The notes below the pieces were generated by a model. The model was not told where the DNA came from. It saw only the letters and a program-made list of their open reading frames with translations, and searched no databases. This document shows, one piece after another, positions 23,784 through 34,312 of a DNA stretch of 64,000 nucleotides. Each line of letters opens with the position of its first letter. The stretch's first letter is position 1. Where the stretch lies: positions 496,001 through 560,000 of the forward strand of contig QPFY01000011.1 of NCBI GenBank assembly GCA_003665825.1, given 5' to 3'. Source of the DNA: Microbotryum silenes-acaulis (lineage: Eukaryota > Basidiomycota > Microbotryomycetes > Microbotryales > Microbotryaceae). The translations under genes were made by a program, and so were the position numbers.

Positions 23784-25514
23784 CTATAACTTTGCCTTAC
23801 CAAAAAAATAACTCTCGACCTCATCCCCTTGAGCTACCTTATAAAGCCTCTCCAAATGACGTACGATCGCCTCCGCAGTATCCTTCGGACGTTCCTGAAC
23901 GAGCAAATGACCCGCACCTTCGAAAATCTCGTGCGTCGCCCACGGGATGAGGTTCAGGAGGTTCGTAAGTTCCGAATCCAGTGGAAAGATTGAATTCTCA
24001 GCGATGATGAGATGGATAGGAAGGGTTTGTGGTATTTGAGGGAGGCGAAGGGATCCACGGCAGACGGTTAGGCCTTGGAGGTCGCAGAAGACCAGCTGGT
24101 GAGGGTGGGTCAGAGACAGTGTGAGCCCGTGAACGTCCTTCCGAGAGAGGGAGGTAAGGAGTTCAGAACATACCGCTTCATCCTGGGCCCGACATTTCAA
24201 ACCCACACCTCCCTCGGGAAGGTCTTTGCTCCCAGACTCGACATACAACTCCAAACACCTCTCATCCCACTTTCTAAAGAACTCCTTTTTCAACAACCCC
24301 TCCTTCATCCCCCTCTTGGAAATCCATGTTTCTCTCCTCCCCAGAGCCCCCTTCGTCAAGCCTTCGCAGGAACAAATCGCTCCTGGCGGAGGAAGGATGG
24401 GTTCACACAAGATGAGAGAGGAAAACAAGGAGGGCTGCGCCGTTGCTGCGTAGGCCATTCCTGCTCCACCTAGGGAGTGACCGATCCCGACTATGAGCCG
24501 GTTGCGGAAGATTCGGTGGGAGGGGAGGGGATGGCCCGGGCTCAGCGGGACGGTATCGAGGGCTTGGAGAAGGGCCGTTTCGGGTGTGTGGATGAAGGGG
24601 AGGTGCGGTGGGGACAAGCAGGGTGCTAAGGCGTCGGGTAGATACGAAATCAGAAAGTTGGCAATATCGCGGCCGTGGTCGGACCAGTCGACTGGAAGAG
24701 GGAGATACACTGAGCATCTGTCCGATGGGCGTAGGTGAGTCTCGGGTACATACACGTTTTGCCGAGTCTTCCTTGGTTCAAAAACGCAGAATCGCCCTGG
24801 TTGAAGGCGTCCAAAGACCACACTTCGCCGATCGGCGTCGCCGAGTCCCACGCATCGAGCACGTCCGAAATAGCCGGTTCCCACGTTTCTGCTTATCGAC
24901 GACCTAGATGAGTGACACACCAGCTGCCAAAGACAAGGTTTGAGCCGCTCACCTTTGTGCAATCCATTGGGGTGAGCGAAAACCAGCGTCAAGAGAGGCT
25001 TATCCTTGGAGGGTCTAACCGCCGTGTTGACATAGCGATTCACCGCGATGAACAATTGCGCTTGATTGCGAAGCTCTTGTTCATCGTAGACCGAAACTTT
25101 GCCTTGTTTCAAAGCTTCGAGCTGATCGGCACAAATCTGTATATACGCCTCTTCGATGCTGAGTCGAGCCTTGGGCGGTTCAGTTCGGCCTTTGGTCGGT
25201 TCGGTCGAGTTCGTCAGGGGATCCTCATTCAGCGCGTTCGGGCTCGACGCCGGCGACGTAATAAGCGTAGCAGCGCTGTTCTTGAACGACCTTGGAAAAG
25301 CAGCCGAGACTACAAATGTGTCGACTCTCCAAGCTGTGTGCTTATCAGCACCGAACGGGTAGCGCCTCGACGAGCCACGCAGTGCCACGTCGCGTGAGAT
25401 GCCAGTTGGATAGGAGGCTTTGGGAGCTAGTAAGGGGACGAGAGGTCCTTCCGGCGATAATGAGCGGGCCTGGGCTTCGATTGAGATGAGGCGTTCGCCG
25501 GGAGTGGGCGACAT
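23784..25514 (-). CDS. Alpha/beta hydrolase with a peroxisomal-type C-terminus (Lpx1-like)
   Basis: Exons read, from the ATG at 25514, MSPTPGERLISIEAQA; AWRVDTFVVSAAFPR; ICADQLEALKQGKVSVYDE; and LVFAHPNGLHK. The last is joined by splicing to ETWEPAISDVLDAWD, forming the HPNGLHKExWEP oxyanion-region motif of this fungal hydrolase subfamily. The nucleophile elbow is GHSLGG and the probable catalytic His lies in EGAGHLL. A Ser/Pro-rich insert separates the N-terminal parts. The last three residues are AKL, a recognised PTS1 variant, so peroxisomal import is likely. Yeast Lpx1, a peroxisomal lipase, is the closest named analogue I can suggest; substrate is unknown. It is convergent with VPS53, with 181 bp between stop codons. 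Introns lie near 24115, 24720-24760 and 24885-24950. Confidence 0.8.
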   Translation of the reverse strand: MSPTPGERLISIEAQARSLSPEGPLVPLLAPKASYPTGISRDVALRGSSRRYPFGADKHTAWRVDTFVVSAAFPRSFKNSAATLITSPASSPNALNEDPLTNSTEPTKGRTEPPKARLSIEEAYIQICADQLEALKQGKVSVYDEQELRNQAQLFIAVNRYVNTAVRPSKDKPLLTLVFAHPNGLHKGERLKPCLWQLVCHSSRSSISRNVGTGYFGRARCVGLGDADRRSVVFGRLQPGRFCVFEPRKTRQNVYVPETHLRPSDRCSVYLPLPVDWSDHGRDIANFLISYLPDALAPCLSPPHLPFIHTPETALLQALDTVPLSPGHPLPSHRIFRNRLIVGIGHSLGGAGMAYAATAQPSLFSSLILCEPILPPPGAICSCEGLTKGALGRRETWISKRGMKEGLLKKEFFRKWDERCLELYVESGSKDLPEGGVGLKCRAQDEAVCSELLTSLSRKDVHGLTLSLTHPHQLVFCDLQGLTVCRGSLRLPQIPQTLPIHLIIAENSIFPLDSELTNLLNLIPWATHEIFEGAGHLLVQERPKDTAEAIVRHLERLYKVAQGDEVESYFFGKAKL

Positions 25515-26188
25515 GGGTGCGTGGACACTGGCCAGCTTGGGAGATGGAGAGGAAGAGATATCGAATTCATGCCCGCCGCAGAAATGCTGGCCCCGACCTC
25601 AAATCTCCTAAAATCGAGCGGCGTTTAGAAGTCCCCGTCGGACCGGGTTCAAATCGCCGCAAAATGTCAGCGCCGTGACGTCATGTGGAGCAGTGAGACC
25701 GCGAGGACTTGGCGTTCTGGGTCAGCAAACTAGGAACGATGGGGGCAGCGCGGCTAAGGCGGATTTAGGGGTGCGTTGTTTCAGAAACGCGCATTGCGGA
25801 TTACGATTCAGGCCGCGACATCGGCCTCGGCTGAGCACAGGGCGCCGAGGGCGGGCGGGCGCGGACCGGTGTGGGACCCGAGCCCGGTTCGATTAAGCGT
25901 CGAATTGTCTGGCGCGCCTTGGCCTGGGACAGACGCGAGCGGTCAACCTTCCCTCCGGACCAACACACGCACCAACAACCGGACACAACCTACGAGCCCA
26001 CGGCACTAGCTGATACTACATAAGGTCTCACGTGCATACTTGTAGTTCATCAAAGTCAACGCCCGCACTTGATCCCGAATCGCGACACTCCGTCGGACGA
26101 CTCTTTTCGGACGTTGACGTCGGTCGGCCATTGCACAACCAGTCGCCGTCCTTGCAGTCCGTTCACACGTTGAGGAAAGACGAAGACG
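25515..26188. promoter_or_regulatory. Divergent upstream region of the hydrolase and the small secreted-protein gene
   Basis: This 674-bp stretch lies between two divergent start codons. It holds a perfect TGACGTCA near 25676 and GC-rich sequence with no open frame I can assign. The stretch GGGTTCAAATC near 25648 resembles a tRNA B box, but no T-stem or cloverleaf can be formed around it, so it is not called as a tRNA. Confidence 0.35.
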
Positions 26189-27074
26189 ATGCTGTTGCCT
26201 TCCACAATCCGTGCCTTGGCCTTGACTCTGTTTCTGCCATATGCCTTGGCTCAAATCTCCAACCTCATCGTAAGTATCACCTGCTGCTCCTCGACCGTCG
26301 CGGAGAGGTATATGCGGCCACGGCGACCGGCGTCCGACGAGGGCCATTGTGCGCTTGCCTGGACGCCGGGCGCGGGCGTCCAGGCAAGCGCGGGCTAGCG
26401 GCCACGGCGAACGAAAGCCGTCGTCGAGGTCACGAGCGCGGGCCAGTTGCTAGCTAGCGCGCCATGATTGCACTGCTGCGCCTTGGTTGTAGGCCGTAGC
26501 CGACCCGCAGTGCTCAGCTGCAGAATGCAATGGTCCGAGTGTCAAGTTGACGAACTGATCGACCCCCAATTCCGCGCTCGCAGTACACTTACGAGGGTCA
26601 ATCCGCGCCGGCGAGCGTGCTCCAGGCGATCTCGTCGGCCGGCGCTCCCGCACTGTCGATCCTCAACAGCCAAGGTGTCGACACGGCAACAGGACTCGTA
26701 GCTGCCTTCCCGACAACGGCAACAGTACTTGATACCGTAACCGCTCCCGCCGAGACAGGAGCACCGATATTTTCGAGTGGCTCTCCGTGAGTACATAAAT
26801 CAATGGCCAGTGGGTCGCGGCTCGGCAAAGTGCTCACCGCGAAGACCCTTTTTCCGTGATGCGCAGTGGCTTGAACACAGCAACCGTCCCACGATCACCC
26901 TACGTCGCAACTGGCACAATCAATCTCTCCTTGCCCACTACATCGGCTGCGAGTGCGACGTCAAAATCTTCGGCTGGACGAGTCTCACCGCCGAGTGGAT
27001 TCACGTTCGGCTTCTCGGAAGGCGTCCTGACCACCGTCGTAGGGATGTTCCTCGGCCTCGCCGTCGCTCTGTGA
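26189..27074 (+). CDS. Small secreted, possibly GPI-anchored, Ser/Thr/Ala-rich protein
   Basis: The first exon, starting at ATG 26189, encodes a signal peptide (IRALALTLFLPYALA, probable cleavage before QIS) and ends at a GTAAGT donor after NLI. A second exon carries the only clear cysteines (ADPQCSAAECNG). A third reads YEGQSAPASVLQAIS, then QGVDTATGLVAAF and TAPAETGAPIFSS. The last is Ser/Thr-rich (LPTTSAASATSKSS) and ends with the hydrophobic VLTTVVGMFLGLAVAL and a TGA at 27072-27074, the layout expected for GPI attachment. The exon 2-3 junction (about 26550-26590) is uncertain. No family was recognised. It is probably a cell-wall or surface protein. The first intron contains a striking perfect hairpin, listed separately. 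Confidence 0.6.
26351..26391. repeat. Perfect 17-bp inverted repeat with a 7-nt loop inside an intron
   Basis: GCGCTTGCCTGGACGCC (26351-26367) is followed by the 7-nt loop GGGCGCG and then by its exact reverse complement at 26375-26391. It lies in the first intron of the small secreted-protein gene. The stem is GC-rich, so the RNA hairpin would be very stable and could affect splicing. In DNA it could form a cruciform. Confidence 0.95.
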
Positions 27075-27719
27075 TCCCGATTTTGATGGCCGTATGGACA
27101 TTACTTCCTTCGCCATCCTGTCGATTTATCACCTAGGGTTTTTTGCTCGTTTCGATTATCTTGTTTGTATGACCATTCATAATTAGGCGTCTGCGGAGGA
27201 AATGGCAGTCATCGCTTCGAGTCAGCCCGCCGCAGGAATGGACCACATATATGCGAGCATGGTCCAACTGCTCGTAAGCAGACATCGCATGTCACTGCGG
27301 TTCCGTGTCGGGCGAACCAAGATAATTGGTGCCCGCTCCGGGAGCTCCGAATGACAGGAGTTTGATGTCTCTTGAAAGGAAAACGAGTTGGGAATTTCCT
27401 GGCGCAAGCCTTTGAACCTGGAAGTGAAAGAAAGATGCCGTGTTATGCTGTGCAGGATTATTTTTTTCCGCGTGCCTCCAATTGCGTCGCGAGTCCTTCG
27501 AGGTCGCCGAGGCTTCGACCAAATGCCATGCGAGCAACTTTGCATTACGTCACTCGCGTCGCGCGTGCGGGCGTACACGCCTCTGCCGTCGATTGATCGG
27601 CAGAACCTTTTTCTGCTGCTCGTGATCTACACTAGGTCAACTCTGTCCGGCTCCCTCCTTTCTTCCTCGTCCCTTATCCTTCAAACTCCCCGTCTAACTT
27701 CCCCCATACCTCACCCACT
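27075..27719. other. Intergenic, upstream of the alpha-amylase
   Basis: 3' flank of the secreted-protein gene and promoter of the amylase. The last 80 bp before the amylase ATG are strongly pyrimidine-rich (CCTCCTTTCTTCCTCG and similar), typical of leaders of well-expressed fungal genes. No other coding sequence was recognised. Confidence 0.4.
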
Positions 27720-30125
27720 ATGAGTGCTCAAGAAGAAGCCAAGAAGCCCGAGCAAAAGTACCGCACGGCCAACTACAAGGCCAATGCCGTGAGTCGGCGT
27801 CGTCATCGTCATCGGTGGCCGAACCAAGAAGGCACTTTATCCGAATCGAGCCGACAAAGCTGACACGTGATTCCACCAATGTTATCGATGCCATCCGTTT
27901 AGCGTGGCCTGGGTCGGGAACAAGAGGAGCATCACAACTACACCATGATGCAGGGTCAGTAGTCGCAGTCTCTACAGAGGCGGCCTCGCGAGTTCCGCCA
28001 TGGAAGTTGCGATTGGGGTTTAGATTATCGGCCCCCGGAGCTGAGAAACTGATCGGACACTCCATTGCTGGACACCAGGTTTCGAATGGTACTCCAAGGG
28101 TGGCGGAAAGTTTTGGAACGACTTCAAGCAAAAGTCCAAGAGTCTTGCCGACATGGGCATCACCGCGGCTTGGCTGCCACGTACGTCCGATTGCCTATCG
28201 CTCAAGGGGAGCAACTTGGTCCTCGAGCTGCACAGCTACGATGGCTGATTTGCTTTGCTCCTCCTTCCTTCAAGCTCCCACCAAGGGCCAAAGTCCTGAA
28301 GACAATGGCTATGGTGTCTATGATATCTACGAGTAAGTCGCACTTAGCCCTCCAATCCTTCGGATTTGCTAAAGCTTCTCCGCCTCGTCTCGCTCTGCAG
28401 CCTGGGAGAGTTTGACGCCAAGGGAGGCAAGGCGACCAAGTGGGGTACAAAGGAGGAGTATATTGACTGCATTAAAACTTGCAAGAAGAACGGCATCGTC
28501 GTGTACATTGGTCAGTCTTCGACTGAGCTCGAGGCTTTCTCCTAGTGTGAAAACCGAGCTGACACGTACTTTCTGCAAACTCCTCTCAGATGCGGTCTTG
28601 AACCACAAGGCCGGCGCCGACGAAGCCGAGCCTTTCATGGCCACCGAAGTTGACGAGAATAACCGCAACCAGGAGGTTAGTGGAGCTGTAAGTTTGCCCT
28701 GCTGCAGTCGAGACGAGCTGGAACAGGATCATGGGTGCTGACCTACCCGGCACTCGTCGACATAGTACGAGATCGAGGGTTGGACCAAGTTCGATTTCCC
28801 CGGTCGTGGTGACAAGTACTCGGATCTCAAGTGGCGCCACTACCACTTCACCGGTGTCGATTGGGACAATCGTGCCGAGAAGAAGGCCATCTTCAAGATC
28901 CAAGGTGAAGGTAAAGGCTGGGCCCTGGCCGTCGATGGCGAGAAGGGCAGTTTCGACTACCTCATGTTCGCCGACATCGATCACAACCACCCCGAAGCCC
29001 GCGAGGATATCAAGAAGTGGGGCACGTGGATCATCAAGGAGACCGGCGCCGAGGGTATCCGCTTCGATGCCGTCAAGCACATCGACGAGGGCTTCATCTC
29101 CGAGTTTGTCCAACACATTCGCAAGGAGCTGGACAACCCTGACTTGTTCTGCGTCGGAGAGTTCTGGAAGGACGACATTGGAAGCTTGACCGGCTAGTGA
29201 GTCTGGAGCCTTGACTTGTTCTCTGTGTTGGCCTCTCAGCCGGACCGTGCACTAACGACGATCTCACATTGAACTCTTTGCAGCCTGGATCGCTTCGGTG
29301 ACCAATTCAGTTTGTTCGATACCGCGCTCCATTACAATTTCAAGGAGGCGTCGACCCGCGGTGGCGACTACGATCTTCGCGCCATCTGGGACGGCACCGT
29401 TGTCAAGGACCACCCTATGGATGCCGTCACGCTCGTCGACAACCACGACACCCAGCCCCATCAGGCGCTCGAGTCGTGGATTGACCCGACGTTCAAGCCC
29501 CTCGCGTACGCCTTGATCTTGTTCCGCGGCGATGGATACCCTTGCGTCTTTGCCGGTGATCTCTACGGCTGCAACAGCGAACCTTTCGTCGAGCCCATGG
29601 TAAGGCGGCCACGACGACTTCAACCTGACACCGCTTGTGCTCGAAAGCTGATAAGCTTATTTTTGTGCATTTTCAGTCGCAACTTGACGACTTCGTCAGA
29701 ATCCGCAAGTGCTTCACTTACGGCCCGACCCGAGACTACTGTGCGTCACAACCGTGCCTGAAAGTCCTCCTGACCTTGCGCGTGCCGACACCCTGACCTC
29801 ACCATTCATTACATTACATATCGTTCTTTTGGTGCACCACGAATCATCTACAGGGGACCACCCGCAATGCGTTGGATGGGTTCGTGAGGGCGACGCCGAC
29901 CATGATGGCTGCGCCGTCGTCATCTGCAACGGCTCCGAGGAAGGCAAGAAGCGTATGCAGATCCCCGACGGCCACGCGGGCGAAAAGTGGACCGATGTGC
30001 TCGGCTGGTACCAAGGCGAGGTCACGATCGGTGATGATGGATGGGCCGAGTTCTCGTGTCACGAGCGATCCGTGTCCGTCTGGGCCAAGGTCGACGCCAA
30101 GCATCGCGAGGAGTTCAACAAGTGA
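27720..30125 (+). CDS. Intracellular alpha-amylase, GH13 (subfamily 5-like)
   Basis: Starts MSAQEEAKKPEQKY with no signal peptide, so cytosolic. It hydrolyses internal alpha-1,4-glucosidic bonds of starch-, glycogen- or maltodextrin-like chains. The barrel begins YTMMQGFEWYSKGGGK and MGITAAWLP. Conserved GH13 regions follow: region I VVYIDAVLNHKAGA; region II GIRFDAVKH, holding the nucleophile Asp; region III FCVGEFW, holding the acid/base Glu; and region IV TLVDNHDTQ, holding the transition-state-stabilising Asp. GDGYPCVFAGDLYG and a C-terminal beta domain ending REEFNK complete it. This arrangement matches liquefying bacterial-type enzymes and the fungal intracellular amylases linked to alpha-glucan or glycogen turnover. 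About nine exons. All catalytic residues are present. It is not clustered with other starch genes. Confidence 0.9.
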
Positions 30126-31541
30126 GCGCACGTGCGCGTACCCCCCTACCTACTGGAAAAGAAGCCATGTCGGTTGCGAAATATATAGAGCGTTTGGTTT
30201 CTTGACGTGCTAGACCCGTTTGTTTTCTGTATGCTTCCTGGTACCACAATAGATTTGGCTCGTAATGCTTTGGGGCTGTGCTGAGTCCTGCAATAGAAGG
30301 TCTCGGACATGTGAACGGTTCTTTTCCTTTCTGGGAGAGGGCAGGAGCCCCTTTTGCTCGGGGCCTGCGGGGCCGGGGCTGCAGGCCGTGCAATTGGCCA
30401 ATGCACACTTAGAATCTTGAAAATCCAATAAGTGCAGGCCTAAGGTCGACTGGTTCGTGGTTACCAAACTCGGGCGGCGCTCACGCGGTGGCCGAGCGAC
30501 CGCGAACTTGAGGCGGGCAGCCATAAGCGCCGCCGCGCACAGCCTGAGTCGACTGTCCCACCTGGGCAGGCCCCCTCGTGCTGACGGCGCTGACGCTGGC
30601 CGAGCGCAATCAAGCCCGGATTACTTGTTTTGGAGTGTCCGGTCAGGAAACACTTGTTGCGCCTTGTGTCCAAGGGCTCACAACTTTCGGGTATGGTCGT
30701 GTTTTCTTTGGATCGAGCGACGCGACAGTGATCAATGTGCACACTCAATTGAAGGCCCCCCTCCCCCCACACGACCCGCAGCTTGTGACGACCGATCGAG
30801 CCCGGTCGCGCTCTCGGCGCCGCGCCCTTCGCGCCCCGGCGACCGGCACAAGCCCCTTTCCTCAGGTCGCCGGTGCGCGGGCGACGCGACTTCGCCACAA
30901 GGTGCTTTCGCTTCGCGACGTTCAAATGTCTCAGATCTCACCCTTTTCTGATATGCGTTTCGGTGCACGAGTAACGGTTAAAGACGACGCTTCCCAAAAC
31001 GATCCCGACGATCAAGAAACACTTTGGATCCGATTTGTTACATCCTGCCGCGACACCTTTGCGATCCTAATCGGCCGGTACGCATCCCACTTGAGAGCTG
31101 GGCTATAGGCAGCCTATTCACACATAGGGGGAAGTACGTACTCCACCCCTGTAGCGCACTGTTACAAGCTCGATGTCATCGCCTATTTCACGAAGCCAGA
31201 GTCGGAATTTGCGCGCCCTGCTTTGGCGGATGATGAAAGGCGCCAACGTGCTGGTGAGCGAGCTTACGTCCGGCGCCACTCAGGGGCTGGGGTTCAGCGC
31301 CTGGAGCAGGCTGCCTCTCTTCCCTCACAACTACAGCCGAAAACGGGACCTTAACCAGTTCAAGCTTGCACATGCTTTTCGTAATTACATGGCTACTTCT
31401 ATCAAGTCCAAGATATAAACGTTAACAACCCGAGCAGCTTGTATTGGGGAAAGAGGCTACGGAAACCCGAAACGAAAGCTTTTCCTTTTCCCTCTTCTAA
31501 ATCCATTCCTTGCTCCCCCATCACATGATTCAAAGACCACT
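30126..31541. other. Convergent intergenic region between amylase and polygalacturonase
   Basis: 1.4 kb between two stop codons. Contains the amylase 3' flank. A long plus-strand frame (about 30578-31108) has no ATG at its head and no motif, and minus-strand frames overlap it, so none is called. The stretch 30440-30860 is rich in CGG/GCC. No RNA gene was recognised. Confidence 0.4.
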
Positions 31542-33426
31542 TTAGACGTCCGTGCACTTAAAGTCAAGCTGAGAAGAGGGGTAAGGTAGCATCAGCTTCT
31601 TGTTAGAGTGAAAGTACGAAGCAGAGCATTTGAGGTCGTGTCACACTCACAGGAGTCTCGTCGCGGATGTGGGTGCAGTTGTAGACCGGCGTGACACCGG
31701 CGAACTTGGGGAGGGGCAAGGTCAAGTTGGTGCCGGTCGCACTGATGGACGTGCAGAAGTTGGAGCAGTCGAGGACGCCGACAACGCCCTTTTGCTTTCC
31801 ACTGGCGGTGCCGGTGACATTGATGTAAGTGACGTCGGATATGGTTATCAACGAAGGGTTCGCCTCGCAGAACGGCTGCTGGTAGTTGTAGCAACTCGTG
31901 ATGATTAGGGGAGCATCAACGTTGTTGTTGACGAAGTTCTTGAAGGTGATGTTCTTGACGAAGCCGAGACCTCCACCACTGGCGGGGTCAGCGAAAGGGC
32001 TGTTGGGCCAGACCTGTTACACAGAGAACGAAAAAAAATAATCAGCAAAGTTGGTCTCGCGCGCCCAGCCACCGCTCTCGGCCCGGATCCCACAACCACA
32101 GGCAATCTACCTTGATGCGGGCACCAGCTTGGGCGTTGGACATGGAGATATTGTAGATGTTGACGTTCTGGACGATGTCAGTTTGGCCCCTGTATTGTCC
32201 GAGCGATCCAACCGAGATACCGTGCGAGCCGTTGCAAACCATGTTGCCGATCTCGACCTCGGTCGAGTTGGGCTTGAGTGACACGCAGTCGTCACCATTG
32301 TTCACGTTCCAGTTGACGAGCTTGACGCTCGACGATCGGTACACATCGATACCATCGGTGTTGTAGATGAAGTACTTGGACGCGGACACGGCGTTGATCT
32401 TGATGTTCTGGATCGTGACGTCGTGTGAGTCGCCCAAGAAGATGTTCCAGAACGGTCCTTGCAGGAGACTGAGATTCTCGACGATCATATTGGTCGAGTT
32501 GCCGATCGCAAGCATGATCGGTCGAGCGAACAAAGGTCCCACAGTGGTGTTTCCGGCGGCCTTGTCGATGGCGAATTGATCCCACCAACGCTGCGCGCAA
32601 TTCACGCACGGACACGCCAAACGAATTTCAGCCATGGGTTCTTCGTCACAGTGCTACATGGCTGCACTGCATTGCACTGACCTGGCCGTTGCCCAAGAAA
32701 CCGGAGTTGGGGTACGCGACGTTGTCACCGTGGAACCAAACATTGTCACCGGAGAGCTGTTTCGAGAACCAAACAGAGGCTGTTGAGTCAGAATCGAAGT
32801 GCTGGAGGTCCGATCCACTTCAATTGCTACTCACCAAGAAGAAGGTCGTCGCATTCTGGTAGACCAAGTTGTAAGAACCGGGGCCAGCGGTGTTGAAGGT
32901 AGGGGTCGACCAGTAGGAGAAGTCGTCGCTGTAGTTGACTAGAAGGAAGTGAATCCAAGCGCCGCGCCGCGCCATGTCAGCATTTATCTTGTACCCATTT
33001 TTGGTCGGCAAGGAGGTGATGTGGGGGCACGTGACTCACAGGCACCGGCCAGGCGGATTTCGACGTTGGACAGGTGAGGGGTCACGAGCAGGGTCTTGAT
33101 CTGGAAATAGCCTTCCAGAAGAATCTAGTTGCGTGAAGGGAGTTTGCGGTGACATTGGAACATCAGCACTGCACCCCAAGACGCGCCGCATGCCGATCAT
33201 GACGGGCGTCGCACGGCGGACTCACGACGGAGTCCTTTTGGCATGCCTTGAAAGCGGCGAGGAGCGACGGCGTCTGATCACCGTGTCCACCACCGTGGAC
33301 ACGGCAGCGACCTGTCCTCGGAGGAAGAGCTGCAACTGCTCGCTTGTCGATAGGAGCAGGGGCGGCTTGTACCGTGGCAGCCAACAAGGACGCGCCGAGC
33401 AGGAAGGTCGAGAAAAAGCCCTTCAT
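31542..33426 (-). CDS. Secreted exopolygalacturonase, GH28
   Basis: Releases galacturonic acid from the non-reducing ends of homogalacturonan (pectin). The precursor starts MKGFFSTFLLGASLLA, a signal peptide, with a Kex2-type KR shortly after the cleavage region (APIDKR). The beta-helix shows the family motifs: NTDGIDVYRSS, GDDCVSLKPNS, NGSHGISVGSLGQYRG and AGARIKV followed by WP. The Asp of NTDG and the two Asp of GDDC are the catalytic carboxylates; the His of GSHG and Arg-Ile-Lys are the substrate-binding residues. GSHGISVGSLGQY with many N-glycosylation sequons (NST, NATT, NVT) is typical of exo- rather than endo-acting fungal enzymes. The last exon is short (LDFKCTDV then TAA at 31542-31544). 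About eight exons. The gene suggests contact with plant material. Confidence 0.9.
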
Positions 33427-34312
33427 CACTTTTGATCTTTGGCGAGGGTGGGTCGGAAAAGAAAAAAAGAGCGAGTGATGGAGAGAAAGACAGAGAGGGA
33501 CCTCGAAAGAACAGGTCAACGAAATAGAAAACTGACACGAAACGGGGTGTGATCACTAAAACCACAGGTGTGGAGCTCCGGTCACCCCGGAGACAGAGCA
33601 GGGCCAGTCGGCTTTGCGGAGACGAAAATTGGAGAAGGTTGGTGCTAAAAAAGGGGCCTCGGCGGCGCCGGTCCGGGCGCCGCAAGCCTTGAAAATCGGG
33701 CGCAGCTCGAGTCGACCAATCCCAGGCCACAGTCGCGTGCAGTTCAGCCTGGGTCCCGGATCGACGCATGGTTGACACCGATCAAGGGCGCTCACCGGGT
33801 GCTCAGTCTTGAGTCCTGAGTCCTGACTCTGGGTCTTTAGGGCAGGATTCTGGTCTAGTTGCACAGAAAGGGCTCCCCGACACCTCTGGCTAAGCCCGTG
33901 CGGATGCCGCCGGACCTCCGACCCCGAACGGGCCGACGACCGGCGCGCGCCATAGCACCTCGGATGTGATGGCAAATGTTTTGGAGAAATGGTCGCACCG
34001 AGTTGGAGCAGTAGCACTTATGACATCGTGGAGGTTAATCCTCTCCTTGAAGCGAGGATGGAATCGCGTTGGAAAATCACACAACCAGAGATCGTTGCGA
34101 ATCACGATTTTCCGGTGGTCACGTTCTTCTTTCCCACTTGTTTCATTTAGCGAAGTGGCGGCTTCGGTTTTAACGGACTCCTGATCCCGTCGACATTCGA
34201 AGATCGTGGTCGGCGGTCTCAGAATAATGGTACAAGAAGGTATTTAGCATCTCCTTGTAATCTATTCCACCTAAAAAGCTACACAGGGAGAGGAAAATGG
34301 GCCGTGCGCACT
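33427..34312. promoter_or_regulatory. Upstream region of the polygalacturonase gene
   Basis: 886 bp that hold the polygalacturonase promoter and the 3' flank of the Rsc7-like gene. The 5' leader next to the start codon is pyrimidine-rich on the minus strand (TTTCTTTTTTTCTTTTCC-like). A short tandem of GAGTCCTGA units occurs near 33810-33830. No gene was recognised. Confidence 0.4.

Noticed and set aside
25640..25662. tRNA-like B box (GGGTTCAAATC)
   Set aside because: No matching T-stem, anticodon arm or acceptor stem can be formed around it.
30578..31108. 176-codon plus-strand frame downstream of the amylase
   Set aside because: It lacks an ATG at its head, has no motif and overlaps frames on the other strand.
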